Shown: positions 17,826 to 27,588, counted from the first letter of the stretch. The stretch: 64,000 nucleotides of DNA from Bacteroidaceae bacterium (GCA_017622815.1 JAGAQH010000024.1:62001-126000), one strand, 5' to 3'. A program made the numbers and translations. The notes: generated by a model from the sequence alone, not told the origin.

Positions 17826-19085
17826 ATGAAAAAATACCTGATAGCACTGTCATTGCTTCTGCTTGGCGCTGCCGCTAAGGCCCAGCAGGTCATTACCGTA
17901 TACGACGAGAATACCGGCAAGGAGGAAACGATAGGTCTGCCGGAAGGAATGCAGGATGAGGAGTTGGACAGTATGATGCGCCAGTGGTGTGCCCGTACCT
18001 ATCTGACCTATGACAGTGCCGCATGCGAAAGTACAGGCGAGGACATAGCATATGAGCCCGAAGTGTATGTCAGAAGGTTGCAGAACCTGCCCAACGTGAT
18101 AGAGATGCCCTACAACCCGGTGGTGCGCAAGTTCATAGACCAGTATACGGGACGTCTGCGCCGCAGCGTGGCAATGTTCCTTGGCGCGAGCAACTTCTAC
18201 ATGCCCATATTCGAGGATGCGCTGGAAGCATACCAACTGCCTCTGGAACTGAAATATCTCCCAATCATAGAAAGTGCATTGAACCCCGGAGCCACGAGCA
18301 AGGCAGGAGCCGGCGGCCTGTGGCAGTTCATGCCCACAACCGGCAAGCGCTACGGCCTGGAGATAACCAGCCTGATAGATGACCGACGCGATCCGGTGAA
18401 GGCCAGTTATGCGGCGGCACGCATGCTCAGGTCGCTGTACGAGATATTCGGCGACTGGACCCTGGTAATTGCTTCGTACAACTGTGGCCCCGGCAATGTA
18501 AGCAAGGCAATAAAGCGTGCCGGAGGCGAGAAGGACTACTGGAAGATATACCCCTACCTGCCCAGCGAGACAAGGGGATATGTCCCTGCCTTCATAGCGG
18601 CGAACTATGTGATGAACTACTATTGCGAACACAACATCTGCCCGGCATCCACACGACTGCCCATGGGTACTGACACCATAGTTGTCTCACGCGATGTCTA
18701 CATGGAGCAGATCAGCGATGTGTGCGGCATATCCATGGAGGAACTGAAGGCGCTGAATCCGCAGTACCGTACTACCAAGATACCCGGCAATGCATCTCCG
18801 TGCAACCTGCGCATGCCCATGGAGGCAATACACAAGTTCATAGAAAGCGGAGATACCGTCTATACCCACAGACTGCCCGAACTGAACAAGCGCCGCTCTG
18901 TGGTGGAGGTTAACGAAAAGGTGGCCTCACAAAGCAGTAAGGGTACAAAATATGTGAAGGTACGCAGGGGAGACACGCTTGGCGGCATTGCCAGTAAAAA
19001 CAGGACTACGGTTGCAAAGATAAAGAGACTCAACGGACTGAAAGGTACGAATATCAGAGTGGGACAAAGACTGCGCGTAAGATAA
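17826..19085 (+). CDS. Membrane-bound lytic transglycosylase (MltD-like) with LysM
   Basis: A 419-aa exported protein. The signal peptide ends near AKAQ (residues 1-20). The SLT domain spans about 110-260, with the catalytic glutamate in PIIESALNP (near residue 147) and the downstream GLWQFMPTTGKRYGL and ASYNCGPGNV motifs. A C-terminal LysM repeat (about 373-418, VRRGDTLGGIASKNRTTVAKIKRLNGL) binds peptidoglycan. It cleaves the glycan strand in the periplasm. No lipobox cysteine is seen, so it may be soluble. It sits 14 nt after the DUF5683 gene and 13 nt before rel. Confidence 0.92.
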   Translation: MKKYLIALSLLLLGAAAKAQQVITVYDENTGKEETIGLPEGMQDEELDSMMRQWCARTYLTYDSAACESTGEDIAYEPEVYVRRLQNLPNVIEMPYNPVVRKFIDQYTGRLRRSVAMFLGASNFYMPIFEDALEAYQLPLELKYLPIIESALNPGATSKAGAGGLWQFMPTTGKRYGLEITSLIDDRRDPVKASYAAARMLRSLYEIFGDWTLVIASYNCGPGNVSKAIKRAGGEKDYWKIYPYLPSETRGYVPAFIAANYVMNYYCEHNICPASTRLPMGTDTIVVSRDVYMEQISDVCGISMEELKALNPQYRTTKIPGNASPCNLRMPMEAIHKFIESGDTVYTHRLPELNKRRSVVEVNEKVASQSSKGTKYVKVRRGDTLGGIASKNRTTVAKIKRLNGLKGTNIRVGQRLRVR

Positions 19086-19098
19086 ACGGCGTGTGCTT

Positions 19099-21378
19099 AT
19101 GGAAGACTCCAAAATGATACAGGAGGCCTATCAGCGCCTCATCGACACATATCTTGCGTCTCCTCATCGCAAGAAGGTGGATGTTATAGAGAAGGCATTC
19201 AAGTTTGCCTGTCAGGCACATGCCGGCGTGCGCCGCTTGTCGGGCGAACCGTATATCATGCATCCCCTTTCCGTGGCACAGATTGTTTGCGGAGAGATAG
19301 GACTGGGAAGTACCAGTATCTGTTCGGCCCTTCTGCATGACGTGGTGGAGGATACGGACTATACCGTAGAGGACATACAGAACATTTTCGGGCCGAAGAT
19401 AGCACAGATAGTGGACGGTGTGACAAAAATCAGTGGCGGTATCTTCGGCAATCAGGCTTCGGCGCAGGCAGAGACTTTCAAGAAACTGCTACTTACCATG
19501 AGCGACGATATTCGTGTCATCCTCATAAAGATTAGCGACCGACTGCACAATATGCGCACGCTGGACAGCCAGTTGCCTGCCAAGCAGTACAAGATAACGG
19601 GAGAGACCCTGTATATCTACGCCCCTTTGGCCAACAGGTTGGGCCTTAATAAGATTAAGGAGGAACTGGAGGACCTGTCTTTCCGCTACGAACAGCCGGA
19701 ACAGTATTCCCTTATACAGACAAGGTTGGCCGAGGTGGGCGGACACCTGCAGGAACTGTTTGATGAGTTCACTGCCCCCATACGCGAGCGTCTGGACCAG
19801 ACCGGGTTGAAGTACGAGATTAAGGCCCGCATTAAGTCACCGTACAGCATCTGGAACAAGATGCAGAACAAGAAGGTGACACTGGACGAAATATACGACA
19901 TCCTTGCCGCACGTATAATCTTTGAGGGCGACGGACTGCCGGAAAACGAGATAACGGACTGCTGGCGCATATATGCCATAGCCACTAATATCTACAGACC
20001 GCATCCCGAGCGTCTGCGCGACTGGCTGTCGCATCCTAAGGCCAACGGATACCAGGCCTTGCAGACAACGCTGATGAGCAAGAGCGGAAAGTGGATAGAA
20101 CTGCAGATACGCTCGCGCCGTATGGACGATATAGCAGAGCAGGGCTTTGCCGCACACTGGAAGTACAAGGATGGCGGAAAGACTCAGCAGGACAGCGAGA
20201 ACGAATTGGACCGATGGCTCTCCACTATCAAGGAAATACTGGACGACCCTCAGCCCAATGCAATGGATTTCCTGGATGCCATTAAGCTGAACCTTTATGC
20301 CAAGGAGATATTCGTTGTAACGCCCAAGGGCGAGTTCAAGACCATGCCGGCGGGATGTACGGTGCTGGACTTTGCTTTCAGTGTCCACACAACGCTCGGA
20401 ACACATTGTATCGGTGCCAAGGTAAACCATACCCTTGTGCCTCTGTCGCATAAACTCGAGAGCGGAGACCAGGTGGAGATACTTACGGGCAGGAACGTCT
20501 TCGTTGCGGCAGACTGGCTGAACCATGTTACTACGGCCAAGGCCAGAACCAAGATACAGGCAATACTGCGCCGCCAGCAGCGCCAGTTGCAGAAGGAGGG
20601 AGAGGAGATGTTGTCAGACTTCCTCGTCAAGCACGACCTTGCGCCGGATACGGAGACTTTGGAACGTCTGTGCAGGCTTTATCAGGTGGCAGGCAAGGAA
20701 CAACTTTATGGCCAGATTGCATCGCGTACACTGGTTCTTTCAGATGACGTGGTAAAGCATCTTAACGAGAATACCGCTAAGCACAAGTGGCGCCGTTTTA
20801 TACCTTTCCTTAAAGCCGCAGGCAACGAGAAAGGCCATTCGGACGGAAATGGACTCTCGTCCGGAAAGGATGGTGCAGGAGGAACGGCATCGTCTGCCGG
20901 TGTTGCAAGGTCATTGTTCCGCCTGGACAAGAAAAGGTCGCTGCTGCTCAACGAGGATACCATATCCAAATACCTGATTTGTGAACACTGCCATCCCATA
21001 CCTGGTGACGATGTCCTTGCTTTTCAGGACGATAACGGTTATGTCACGATACATAAGCGCCAGTGCCAGACATTGGGACGCCTGAAGGCTGTGGAGGGCA
21101 ACAATATACTGGCTGCAGTGTGGGATACGCACAAGGTGCTGTATTTCCCGGCCGTACTTCATGTTGAGGGCATTGACCGCATAGGTGTGCTACACCAGAT
21201 GACCGGTATCCTGTCGCAGCAGATGAACCTGAACATTTCCCGCCTGAGCGTGCAGACCAACAATGGCATATTCTCGGCCGATATCGTTATGGAGGTGCAT
21301 GATCTTCAAGACCTTCGGAGCATTATCCGCGACCTGAAGAAGATAAAGGAAATAGAGAAGGTGGTAAGGACGGACTAG
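19099..21378 (+). CDS. rel: Bifunctional (p)ppGpp synthetase/hydrolase (RSH, Rel)
   Basis: A 759-aa long RelA/SpoT homologue. Order: HD hydrolase domain with HDVVEDTD, synthetase domain (RIKSPYSIWNKM, DWLSHPKANGYQALQTT, ELQIRSRRMDDIAEQGFAAHWKYK), TGS domain (about 385-445) and a C-terminal ACT domain (about 685-757). Both catalytic halves look intact, so it should make and degrade the stringent-response alarmone. The usual GYQSLHT motif reads GYQALQTT here. I choose the ATG at 19099 over a GTG two codons earlier. It is the last gene of the parA operon-like run. A perfect 24-bp inverted repeat follows. Confidence 0.93.
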   Translation: MEDSKMIQEAYQRLIDTYLASPHRKKVDVIEKAFKFACQAHAGVRRLSGEPYIMHPLSVAQIVCGEIGLGSTSICSALLHDVVEDTDYTVEDIQNIFGPKIAQIVDGVTKISGGIFGNQASAQAETFKKLLLTMSDDIRVILIKISDRLHNMRTLDSQLPAKQYKITGETLYIYAPLANRLGLNKIKEELEDLSFRYEQPEQYSLIQTRLAEVGGHLQELFDEFTAPIRERLDQTGLKYEIKARIKSPYSIWNKMQNKKVTLDEIYDILAARIIFEGDGLPENEITDCWRIYAIATNIYRPHPERLRDWLSHPKANGYQALQTTLMSKSGKWIELQIRSRRMDDIAEQGFAAHWKYKDGGKTQQDSENELDRWLSTIKEILDDPQPNAMDFLDAIKLNLYAKEIFVVTPKGEFKTMPAGCTVLDFAFSVHTTLGTHCIGAKVNHTLVPLSHKLESGDQVEILTGRNVFVAADWLNHVTTAKARTKIQAILRRQQRQLQKEGEEMLSDFLVKHDLAPDTETLERLCRLYQVAGKEQLYGQIASRTLVLSDDVVKHLNENTAKHKWRRFIPFLKAAGNEKGHSDGNGLSSGKDGAGGTASSAGVARSLFRLDKKRSLLLNEDTISKYLICEHCHPIPGDDVLAFQDDNGYVTIHKRQCQTLGRLKAVEGNNILAAVWDTHKVLYFPAVLHVEGIDRIGVLHQMTGILSQQMNLNISRLSVQTNNGIFSADIVMEVHDLQDLRSIIRDLKKIKEIEKVVRTD

Positions 21379-21380
21379 AG

Positions 21381-21518
21381 GAACGGAAAACGGAAAGGTG
21401 AAAAAGGAAAACTGTTAGGACATATCCCCTCCGCTTCGCTCGTCTTCCCTAACTTAGGGGGACAAAGTAGCAAGGGACGCGACTTTGTTTTCCGTTTTCA
21501 CCTTTCCGTTTTCCGTTC
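21381..21518. repeat. Perfect 24-bp inverted repeat between rel and the merR gene
   Basis: Arms 21381-21404 and 21495-21518 are exact reverse complements and are built from heptads (GAACGGAAAACGGAAAGG at one end). The 90-nt centre contains a smaller near-palindrome around CCCCTCC/CTTAGGGGG. It lies between convergent genes and can act as a terminator, but the same heptads recur at 2343, 46018-46050, 50671-50782 and 51993-52025, so it is also a dispersed repeat. Confidence 0.85.
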
Positions 21519-21521
21519 GCC

Positions 21522-21869
21522 TCATGCCAGGTCGTTCAGTTCCTTGCGCAGGGCTACAAGTTCTTCGCGCAGGCTCTGCAGTTCGGAGATTATTGCCGAG
21601 GTGTCACCCGCTCCTTTCTTGTTCTTGGAAAGGACTTCCTTGGCGGCGTTAAGTTTCATGCCACGCACTTTTACCAGATTGTAGACAACGCGTATTTCCT
21701 CTATGTCTGCCTGGGTGTATTGGCGCACGTTGTTGCCGCTCTTCTTGGGGTGTATGTTGGGGAACTGCTTTTCCCAAAAGCGCAAAAGAGACTCTGCAAC
21801 ACCGAATTGGGCTGCAACTTCAGATATACTATAGTATAACTTCAAATCAGGATTGGTGTTCAGACTCAT
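21522..21869 (-). CDS. MerR family regulator
   Basis: A 115-aa protein with a MerR-type winged helix at the N-terminus (YYSISEVAAQFGVAESLLRFWEKQFP, then RQYTQADIEEIRVVYNLV) and a C-terminal coiled-coil of about 25 residues (ISELQSLREELVALRKEL). It lacks the cysteine-rich sensor region of metal-responsive members. I choose the ATG at 21869; the open frame continues 126 codons upstream into alaS but that part is antisense to alaS. It diverges from alaS through overlapping promoters, an arrangement that suggests it could influence alaS. Effector unknown. Confidence 0.85.
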   Translation of the reverse strand: MSLNTNPDLKLYYSISEVAAQFGVAESLLRFWEKQFPNIHPKKSGNNVRQYTQADIEEIRVVYNLVKVRGMKLNAAKEVLSKNKKGAGDTSAIISELQSLREELVALRKELNDLA

Positions 21870-21922
21870 ATTGCTTGCGTGCGGATGTTTTGGTTTCCGG
21901 TAGGGATTTATTCGTAAAAATC

Positions 21923-21958
21923 TTTGCAAAGTTAAGCAAAACGGAGTATCTTTGCAAA
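21923..21958. promoter_or_regulatory. Interlocked divergent promoters of merR gene and alaS
   Basis: Plus strand: TTTG (21923-21926), 20 nt, TATCTTTG (21947-21954) for alaS. Minus strand: TTTG (21955-21958 read in reverse), 20 nt, TAACTTTG (21927-21934) for the merR gene. A 14-bp direct repeat ATCTTTGCAAAGTT (21920-21933 and 21949-21962) supplies one element for each strand in each copy, so only one polymerase could bind at a time. Confidence 0.75.
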
Positions 21959-22023
21959 GTTTTTTGGCAGAAAGTGTCCGTAGGACAAAATTATTTGCAA
22001 ATATAAACATAACACACAGATAT

Positions 22024-24666
22024 ATGATGACTGCAAACGAAATCCGCGACTCGTACAAGAAGTTTTTCGAGTCTAAGGGCCACTTGATTGTGCCGTCTGC
22101 TCCGATGGTAGTCAAGGACGACCCCACACTGATGTTCACCAATGCCGGAATGAACCAGTGGAAGGATATAATTCTGGGTACCCGCGACCCCGAACCCCGC
22201 CGCCGTGCCGACACACAGAAGTGTCTGCGCGTCAGTGGCAAACACAACGACCTGGAAGAGGTGGGACACGATACTTACCACCACACCATGTTCGAGATGC
22301 TCGGCAACTGGAGTTTCGGCGATTATTTCAAGGAAGGCGCCATTGATATGGCATGGGAATACCTTGTTGATGTTCTCAAGTTGAACCCTGCCGACCTCTA
22401 TGTTACCGTCTTCGAGGGCGATGCCAGCGAGAACCTTTCCCGCGATGACGAGGCTGCCAACTTCTGGCTGAAGCATGTTCCCGCCGACCATATCATCAAC
22501 GGCAACAAGCACGACAACTTCTGGGAAATGGGCGATACAGGTCCTTGCGGTCCTTGTTCCGAGATACACCTGGACAGCCGTTCAGCCGAGGAGAAGGCAA
22601 AGGTGCCCGGACGTGAACTTGTAAACAAGGACGACCCGCAGGTCATCGAGATATGGAACATCGTGTTCATGCAGTACGAGCGTAAGGCTGACGGCCATCT
22701 GGAACCTCTTGGCATGAATGTTATCGATACTGGTATGGGATTCGAACGTCTGGTGCGTGCCATCCAGGGCAAGCAGTCCAACTATGATACCGACATCTTC
22801 CAGCCCATCATCAAGGCGCTGGGTGAGAAGACCGGCATCCCCTATGGCCAGAGCGAGAAGACCGACATTGCCATGCGCGTGATAGTAGACCATCTGCGTG
22901 CTATCTCATTCAGCATTGCCGACGGCCAGTTGCCCTCCAATGCCAAGGCCGGTTACGTTATCCGCCGTATCCTGCGTCGTGCCGTACGTTACGGCTACAC
23001 CTTCCTGGGTCAGAAGCAGGCATTCATGTACACCCTCGTTCCCACTCTGGCACAGGAGATGGGCGGTGCTTTTCCCGAACTGGTGGCTCAGAAGGACTTC
23101 ATCATGAAGGTGATGAAGGAGGAGGAGGACAGTTTCCTGCGCACTCTGGAGAACGGTATCCGTCTGCTCAACGGCGTTATAGAGGAAACCCGTGCCGCAG
23201 GCAAGACTGAGATTGCCGGCGAGAAGGCATTTACCCTGTTTGACACCTTCGGTTTCCCCTTGGATTTGACAGAACTGATTTGCCGCGAGAACGGCATGAC
23301 CGTGGATGAGGCCGGTTTCAATGCCGAGATGGAGAAGCAGAAGGCCCGTGCCCGCAACGCCGCTCAGGTTGAGACAGGCGACTGGCACATCGTGGGCGAT
23401 GCCGAAGAAATGACTGGCGACGAACTCAGCACCTTCGTGGGTTATGACTATACAGAGTACAGTTGCCGCATACTGAAGTACCGCGAGGTGAAGCAGAAGA
23501 AGGGCGTTGTATATGAGGCCATCCTGAACCAGACTCCTTTCTACGGCGAGATGGGCGGTGAGGTAGGCGACAGCGGTGTGCTGGTGAACGACGAGGAGAC
23601 CATCCGCGTGCTGGACACCAAGAAGGAGAACGGTGTTTCCGTTCATCTGCTGGAGCGCATCCCCAACAATCCCGAGGCCGAGTTCATGGCTTGCGTGGAT
23701 GTGGAGCGCCGTCGTGCCACAGAGGCAAACCATACCTGTACCCACCTTTTGGACGAGGCCTTGCGCACCGTTTTGGGCGAGCATGTGGAACAGAAAGGCT
23801 CGCTTGTAACACCCGACTATCTGCGCTTCGACTTCTCCCACTTCGAGAAGGTTACTCCTGAGCAGATACGTGAGGTGGAACGCCTGGTGAACGAGCGCAT
23901 CCGTGAGGACCTGCCTCTGCAGGAGTATCGTGACACTCCCTTGGAGGAAGCGAAGAAACTGGGTGCTATTGCTCTCTTCGGAGAGAAATATGGCGACAAG
24001 GTCCGTGTTGTACAGTTCGGTTCCAGCGTGGAGTTCTGCGGCGGTTGTCATGTGCAGAGCACCGGTCGCATAGGCATAGTACGTATCATCAGCGAGAGCA
24101 GCGTTGCCGCAGGTGTGCGTCGTATAGAGGCCATCACCGGTCGTGCTGTAGAGGAAATGATGGACAAACTGCAGGATTTGGTTGCTGACCTGAAGTCGCT
24201 GTTCAACAATGTTCCCGACTTGATGGGAACCATCCAGCGTGCCATCAACGAGAATGCCGACCTGCGCAAGCAGTTGGATGACTTCAAGGCACAGAAGGCA
24301 CAGCAGTACAAGCAGGAACTCATTGCCAATGCCCGTGAGGTGGCAGGTGTGAAGGTTATCTCGGGTGTGGTCAACCTTGATCCGCAGGTTGCCAAGGATA
24401 TGGTGTTCCAGTTGCGTGGTCAGTTCGCAGAAGGTCTGATAGTAGTAATCGGTGGCCTCTTTGAAGGCAAGCCTTCTCTGACGGTAAGTTTCTCCGATGA
24501 TCTCGTTGCTTCAGGCCTCAATGCCGGCAAGGCAGTACGCGAGGCCGGACGCCTCATCCAGGGTGGCGGCGGTGGTCAGGCCCACTTCGCTACAGCCGGA
24601 GGCAAGAACCCCGACGGTCTGCTTTCAGCAGTGGAAAAGGTAATAGAACTGGCAACAGCAGAGTAA
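22024..24666 (+). CDS. alaS: Alanine-tRNA ligase
   Basis: An 880-aa alanyl-tRNA synthetase, full length for bacteria. The N-terminal class II catalytic core starts [16 protein letters not shown] and includes [10 protein letters not shown]. The editing domain has the zinc-type [11 protein letters not shown] (HxxxH) and CGGCH motifs. The C-terminal C-Ala domain ends with a glycine-rich [15 protein letters not shown] start at the first of two adjacent ATGs (22024); 22027 is equally possible. The open frame extends 24 codons upstream into the promoter region. A strong hairpin terminator follows. Confidence 0.97.
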   Translation: MMTANEIRDSYKKFFESKGHLIVPSAPMVVKDDPTLMFTNAGMNQWKDIILGTRDPEPRRRADTQKCLRVSGKHNDLEEVGHDTYHHTMFEMLGNWSFGDYFKEGAIDMAWEYLVDVLKLNPADLYVTVFEGDASENLSRDDEAANFWLKHVPADHIINGNKHDNFWEMGDTGPCGPCSEIHLDSRSAEEKAKVPGRELVNKDDPQVIEIWNIVFMQYERKADGHLEPLGMNVIDTGMGFERLVRAIQGKQSNYDTDIFQPIIKALGEKTGIPYGQSEKTDIAMRVIVDHLRAISFSIADGQLPSNAKAGYVIRRILRRAVRYGYTFLGQKQAFMYTLVPTLAQEMGGAFPELVAQKDFIMKVMKEEEDSFLRTLENGIRLLNGVIEETRAAGKTEIAGEKAFTLFDTFGFPLDLTELICRENGMTVDEAGFNAEMEKQKARARNAAQVETGDWHIVGDAEEMTGDELSTFVGYDYTEYSCRILKYREVKQKKGVVYEAILNQTPFYGEMGGEVGDSGVLVNDEETIRVLDTKKENGVSVHLLERIPNNPEAEFMACVDVERRRATEANHTCTHLLDEALRTVLGEHVEQKGSLVTPDYLRFDFSHFEKVTPEQIREVERLVNERIREDLPLQEYRDTPLEEAKKLGAIALFGEKYGDKVRVVQFGSSVEFCGGCHVQSTGRIGIVRIISESSVAAGVRRIEAITGRAVEEMMDKLQDLVADLKSLFNNVPDLMGTIQRAINENADLRKQLDDFKAQKAQQYKQELIANAREVAGVKVISGVVNLDPQVAKDMVFQLRGQFAEGLIVVIGGLFEGKPSLTVSFSDDLVASGLNAGKAVREAGRLIQGGGGGQAHFATAGGKNPDGLLSAVEKVIELATAE

Positions 24667-24687
24667 TATACATTATATATAATACGC

Positions 24688-24721
24688 GCGAGGCGACAGA
24701 CTTTCAGGTCTGTCGCCTCGC
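24688..24721. terminator. Hairpin terminator between alaS and HAD-thioesterase gene
   Basis: A 14-bp perfect stem (24688-24701 with 24708-24721) has a 6-nt loop TTTCAG. It lies between two convergent stop codons and probably serves both. Confidence 0.8.
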
Positions 24722-24743
24722 TGCTTATGTGGGTGGTTGTAGG

Positions 24744-26009
24744 TTACCTCTTGCTCATGATGGAGTTGGTCACCGTAACGGAGCTGACCAATTTGCCAGT
24801 GGAGGTGAATATCTGCACGTTCCACACATGGCTGGAGCGACCCAAGTGTACAGGGGTGGCCACACCGCGCACGGTGTCTCCGTCGTGAGCGCTGGATACG
24901 TGGTTGCCTGATACCTGCATGCCCACGGCCATTTCTCCGGGCTTGCATGCTATCATGCTGCCCAGGCCTGCCAGGGTTTCCGCCAGAGCCAGGGATGCAC
25001 CACCTGCCAGGATGCCGAAGGGCTGGCGTGTGCGGCCGTCCACAGGCATGGTGGCCTCAACACGGTGGGGACTGGCAAAAGTGTATTGCATGCCCAAGGC
25101 ACCCATCAGGGTGTTCTTGTTCTGGGCGTTCAGTACGTCAACGGGAACTTCCTGGTCGTCCTCGGGTTTCTCATGCTCCTCCTCGAAAGCACGCTCTATG
25201 GCCAGTGCGGCACCGTCCTCGTCGTTGGAGAGGGTGGTGTAGTCGGCACAGCGCTTCACCTCCTCGGGCGCGTTGCCCATGGCAATGCCCATGCCGGCCA
25301 TCTGCAGCATATTGATGTCGGCACGTCCGTCGCCCAAAGCCATTACCTCCTTCATGCTGATGCCCAGTTTCTGGACCAGGGCACTCATGGCATGGCTCTT
25401 GCCTACCTGGTAGCCAACGACTTCCAGATAGTAGGGGTTGGAGTGTATGGTATCCATGACACCGTTCAGGTGGCGTTGCAGGTGTTCCTCCAGACCGGTC
25501 AGAATCTGCTCGTCGTCGTTCACAAGAATAACCTCTGTGGGCCATGTGTTCTTGTCGTCTTCCAGATGTGCCATGGCCTCGGCAATGCTGTCTACATGGC
25601 GGAGGGCCATGTTGTTCATCTGTGCCTCGTCCACGATGTGTGGATTGTTGGTGTCGGTAGCCACCACCTCGTCGTTCTCGTAAAAGGCGAGGGCGCAGCC
25701 GCTACGTTCGGCCTGTTTCTCCAGGTATGGCACCATCTTGGGATCTATGGTCCTTTCAAAGATAGCCTTGCCGGTGCTGGCCTCCAGCACCTTGGCTCCG
25801 TTGTAACTGATGATGAAACCATCGTTGAAGTCCAGGTCTATTGCTTTTGCAAAAGGCAGTACTCCGTATGTGGGTCGTCCTGTGGCCAAAGCCACACGCA
25901 CTCCGTTTTGCTGTACTTTCTTCAGGGTTTTTACGGTACGCTCGCTCATCTCGCGGTTGCTGTTCAGCAATGTGCCGTCAACGTCTAAGACAAGAAGTTT
26001 GATGTCCAT
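24744..26009 (-). CDS. HAD-IIB phosphatase fused to a YdiI/MenI-like hotdog thioesterase (menaquinone pathway)
   Basis: A 421-aa fusion. Residues 1 to about 275 are a Cof-type HAD phosphatase with motif I DVDGT (D9, D11), motif II in ATGRPTYG and the metal motif ALGDGRADINML. Residues about 288-421 are a hotdog thioesterase resembling E. coli YdiI/MenI (VEATMPVDGRTRQPFGILAGGASLALAE). Such fusions in Bacteroides and Porphyromonas (as I recall, BF1314 and PG1653) have been assigned to menaquinone synthesis, with the hotdog part cleaving 1,4-dihydroxy-2-naphthoyl-CoA. The YdiI motif HGG reads AGG here, while the catalytic glutamate is kept. A TATCTTTG box lies at 26041-26048. Confidence 0.85.
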   Translation of the reverse strand: MDIKLLVLDVDGTLLNSNREMSERTVKTLKKVQQNGVRVALATGRPTYGVLPFAKAIDLDFNDGFIISYNGAKVLEASTGKAIFERTIDPKMVPYLEKQAERSGCALAFYENDEVVATDTNNPHIVDEAQMNNMALRHVDSIAEAMAHLEDDKNTWPTEVILVNDDEQILTGLEEHLQRHLNGVMDTIHSNPYYLEVVGYQVGKSHAMSALVQKLGISMKEVMALGDGRADINMLQMAGMGIAMGNAPEEVKRCADYTTLSNDEDGAALAIERAFEEEHEKPEDDQEVPVDVLNAQNKNTLMGALGMQYTFASPHRVEATMPVDGRTRQPFGILAGGASLALAETLAGLGSMIACKPGEMAVGMQVSGNHVSSAHDGDTVRGVATPVHLGRSSHVWNVQIFTSTGKLVSSVTVTNSIMSKR

Positions 26010-26040
26010 ATATCGTGTGTTTATATTGTTCTTTGCCTGA

Positions 26041-26048
26041 CAAAGATA
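26041..26048 (-). promoter_or_regulatory. -7 box for the HAD-thioesterase gene
   Basis: TATCTTTG on the minus strand, 31 nt before the start codon. No clear -33 partner at the usual spacing. A small TCGTGT/ACACGA hairpin just upstream may end the helicase transcript. Confidence 0.5.
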
Positions 26049-26097
26049 TATAAAAATATAATAGGTCGTGTGTCAAGACACGAGCATTTAATTATTT

Positions 26098-27528
26098 TTA
26101 AGCGTTCTCTGTTTGCTCCTCGGGCCAGTTGACAAGGTACACATGCCCTGTGGCACGGGTTATGGCTGTATAGAGCCACCTGATGTAGTCTTCGGTCAGC
26201 ATGTCTTCTGTCATGTAGCCCTGGTCTATGTAAACGTCTTCCCACTGCCCGCCCTGTGCCTTGTGGCAGGTTATGGCGTATGCATATTTTATCTGCAGGG
26301 CGCCATAGTGCTTGTCTTCCTTTACGGCCTTGAAAAGGTCGCGTTTGTTGCGGAGTTCGGGGTAATCCTCGCATACCCTCATGAAGAGTTGCTGTTGCTG
26401 TTCTCTGGTCAGTGCCGGTGCTTCGGAATGCAGGGTGTCCAGTAGCACCACGGTGTCCAGTTCTGTGGGAATGCCCTGTCCGTCCTGCTCTTCCTGCCCT
26501 GAGTCTGTACGGTCAATTAGTTTCAGTGTCGCATCGGCAAAGCGGAAGCCATACAGTTCACGTTCGTTGCGCAGTCTCTGCACTATGGCCATTTCTCCGT
26601 TGGCAATCAGGTCCTTACCGTTCAGGTACTTGTTCTTGGCCACCATCACCATGTCGCCTCCGCCCAGTTCGCAGTCGTAGTCTAAAATGCGGTTGCGGAT
26701 GCCCATGTTGTAGATGTTGGCACGCTTGTTGCTACGGGTTATCACTATCGTGCCATCCTTGCCGCATCTGTGATAACTCTGTTCCATGTACTCTATAAGT
26801 TCGTTGCCTGGCACGGTGTGCACGTCGGGGAAAGAAACCCGGATTTTCGGTACGGCACATCCTCCGGTCAGGCATTCTCTCAGCCGTGTGGCATTCCAGA
26901 GTATGCCGGACGAGTCCAGTTGCCTTACCACTTGTGTCAGTTCGGCCTCAATGACTTCCAGGCCATATCCGCCCAGTTCCATTCTGTCCAGGGCCGGCGA
27001 ATGTTCCTCGCCCACGGGAGGCAACTGTGCCGTGTCGCCTATCAAGATTAGACGGCATCCGGGAGATGAATATACGAAATGGATGAGGTCATCCAGCAAT
27101 CTCCCGTCGCCGAAGACGCTGCCCGAAAGCCCTTCGTTGGCAATCATGGAAGCCTCGTCCACGATGTAGAGGGTGTTCTCCTTCAGGTTGGGGGCGGCCG
27201 TGAACCGCTCTTCGCCAAATGTCTTCTGTCTGTAGATATGCCTGTGTATGGTGCCGGCAGACGTATCCGCATATCCGCCCATCACTTTTGCCGCCCTGCC
27301 GGTGGGAGCCAGCAGCACCACACGCTGCTTCAGCATCTTCATCGTCCTTACCAGAGCACCTACCAGAGAGGTCTTTCCCGTGCCGGCATAACCTTTCAGC
27401 AAGAACATGCTGTCATCGCTCCTGCCAAGCAGGAACCTGCACCACGAGTCTATTACAAAATCCTGTTCTTGCGTGGGAACATGCACGAAGTTTCCTCTTA
27501 TCAGTGCTCTGAAATCCTCACTTATCAT
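26098..27528 (-). CDS. RecD-like superfamily 1 DNA helicase / AAA ATPase
   Basis: A 476-aa SF1B-type helicase. Walker A is GYAGTGKTS at residues 46-54, Walker B is LYIVDEASM (near 125), and motif III lies in LILIGDTAQLPPV. The C-terminal UvrD-like fold ends with YAITCHKAQGGQWEDVYID and YTAITRATGHVYLV. It is shorter than RecD2 and lacks its N-terminal extension, so it is better called a RecD-like or Dda-like helicase. A role in replication or repair is inferred. It is transcribed away from the 27625 gene and towards the HAD fusion. Confidence 0.88.
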   Translation of the reverse strand: MISEDFRALIRGNFVHVPTQEQDFVIDSWCRFLLGRSDDSMFLLKGYAGTGKTSLVGALVRTMKMLKQRVVLLAPTGRAAKVMGGYADTSAGTIHRHIYRQKTFGEERFTAAPNLKENTLYIVDEASMIANEGLSGSVFGDGRLLDDLIHFVYSSPGCRLILIGDTAQLPPVGEEHSPALDRMELGGYGLEVIEAELTQVVRQLDSSGILWNATRLRECLTGGCAVPKIRVSFPDVHTVPGNELIEYMEQSYHRCGKDGTIVITRSNKRANIYNMGIRNRILDYDCELGGGDMVMVAKNKYLNGKDLIANGEMAIVQRLRNERELYGFRFADATLKLIDRTDSGQEEQDGQGIPTELDTVVLLDTLHSEAPALTREQQQQLFMRVCEDYPELRNKRDLFKAVKEDKHYGALQIKYAYAITCHKAQGGQWEDVYIDQGYMTEDMLTEDYIRWLYTAITRATGHVYLVNWPEEQTENA

Positions 27529-27580
27529 AAAACTTTTATAAAAAAAGGACGGAAAGTATCGTTACTTGAATTCTTTTTAT

Positions 27581-27588
27581 TAACTTTG
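27581..27588 (+). promoter_or_regulatory. -7 box for the 27625 gene
   Basis: TAACTTTG, 36 nt before the ATG. No good TTTG at -33; only the -7 half is supported. Confidence 0.5.
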
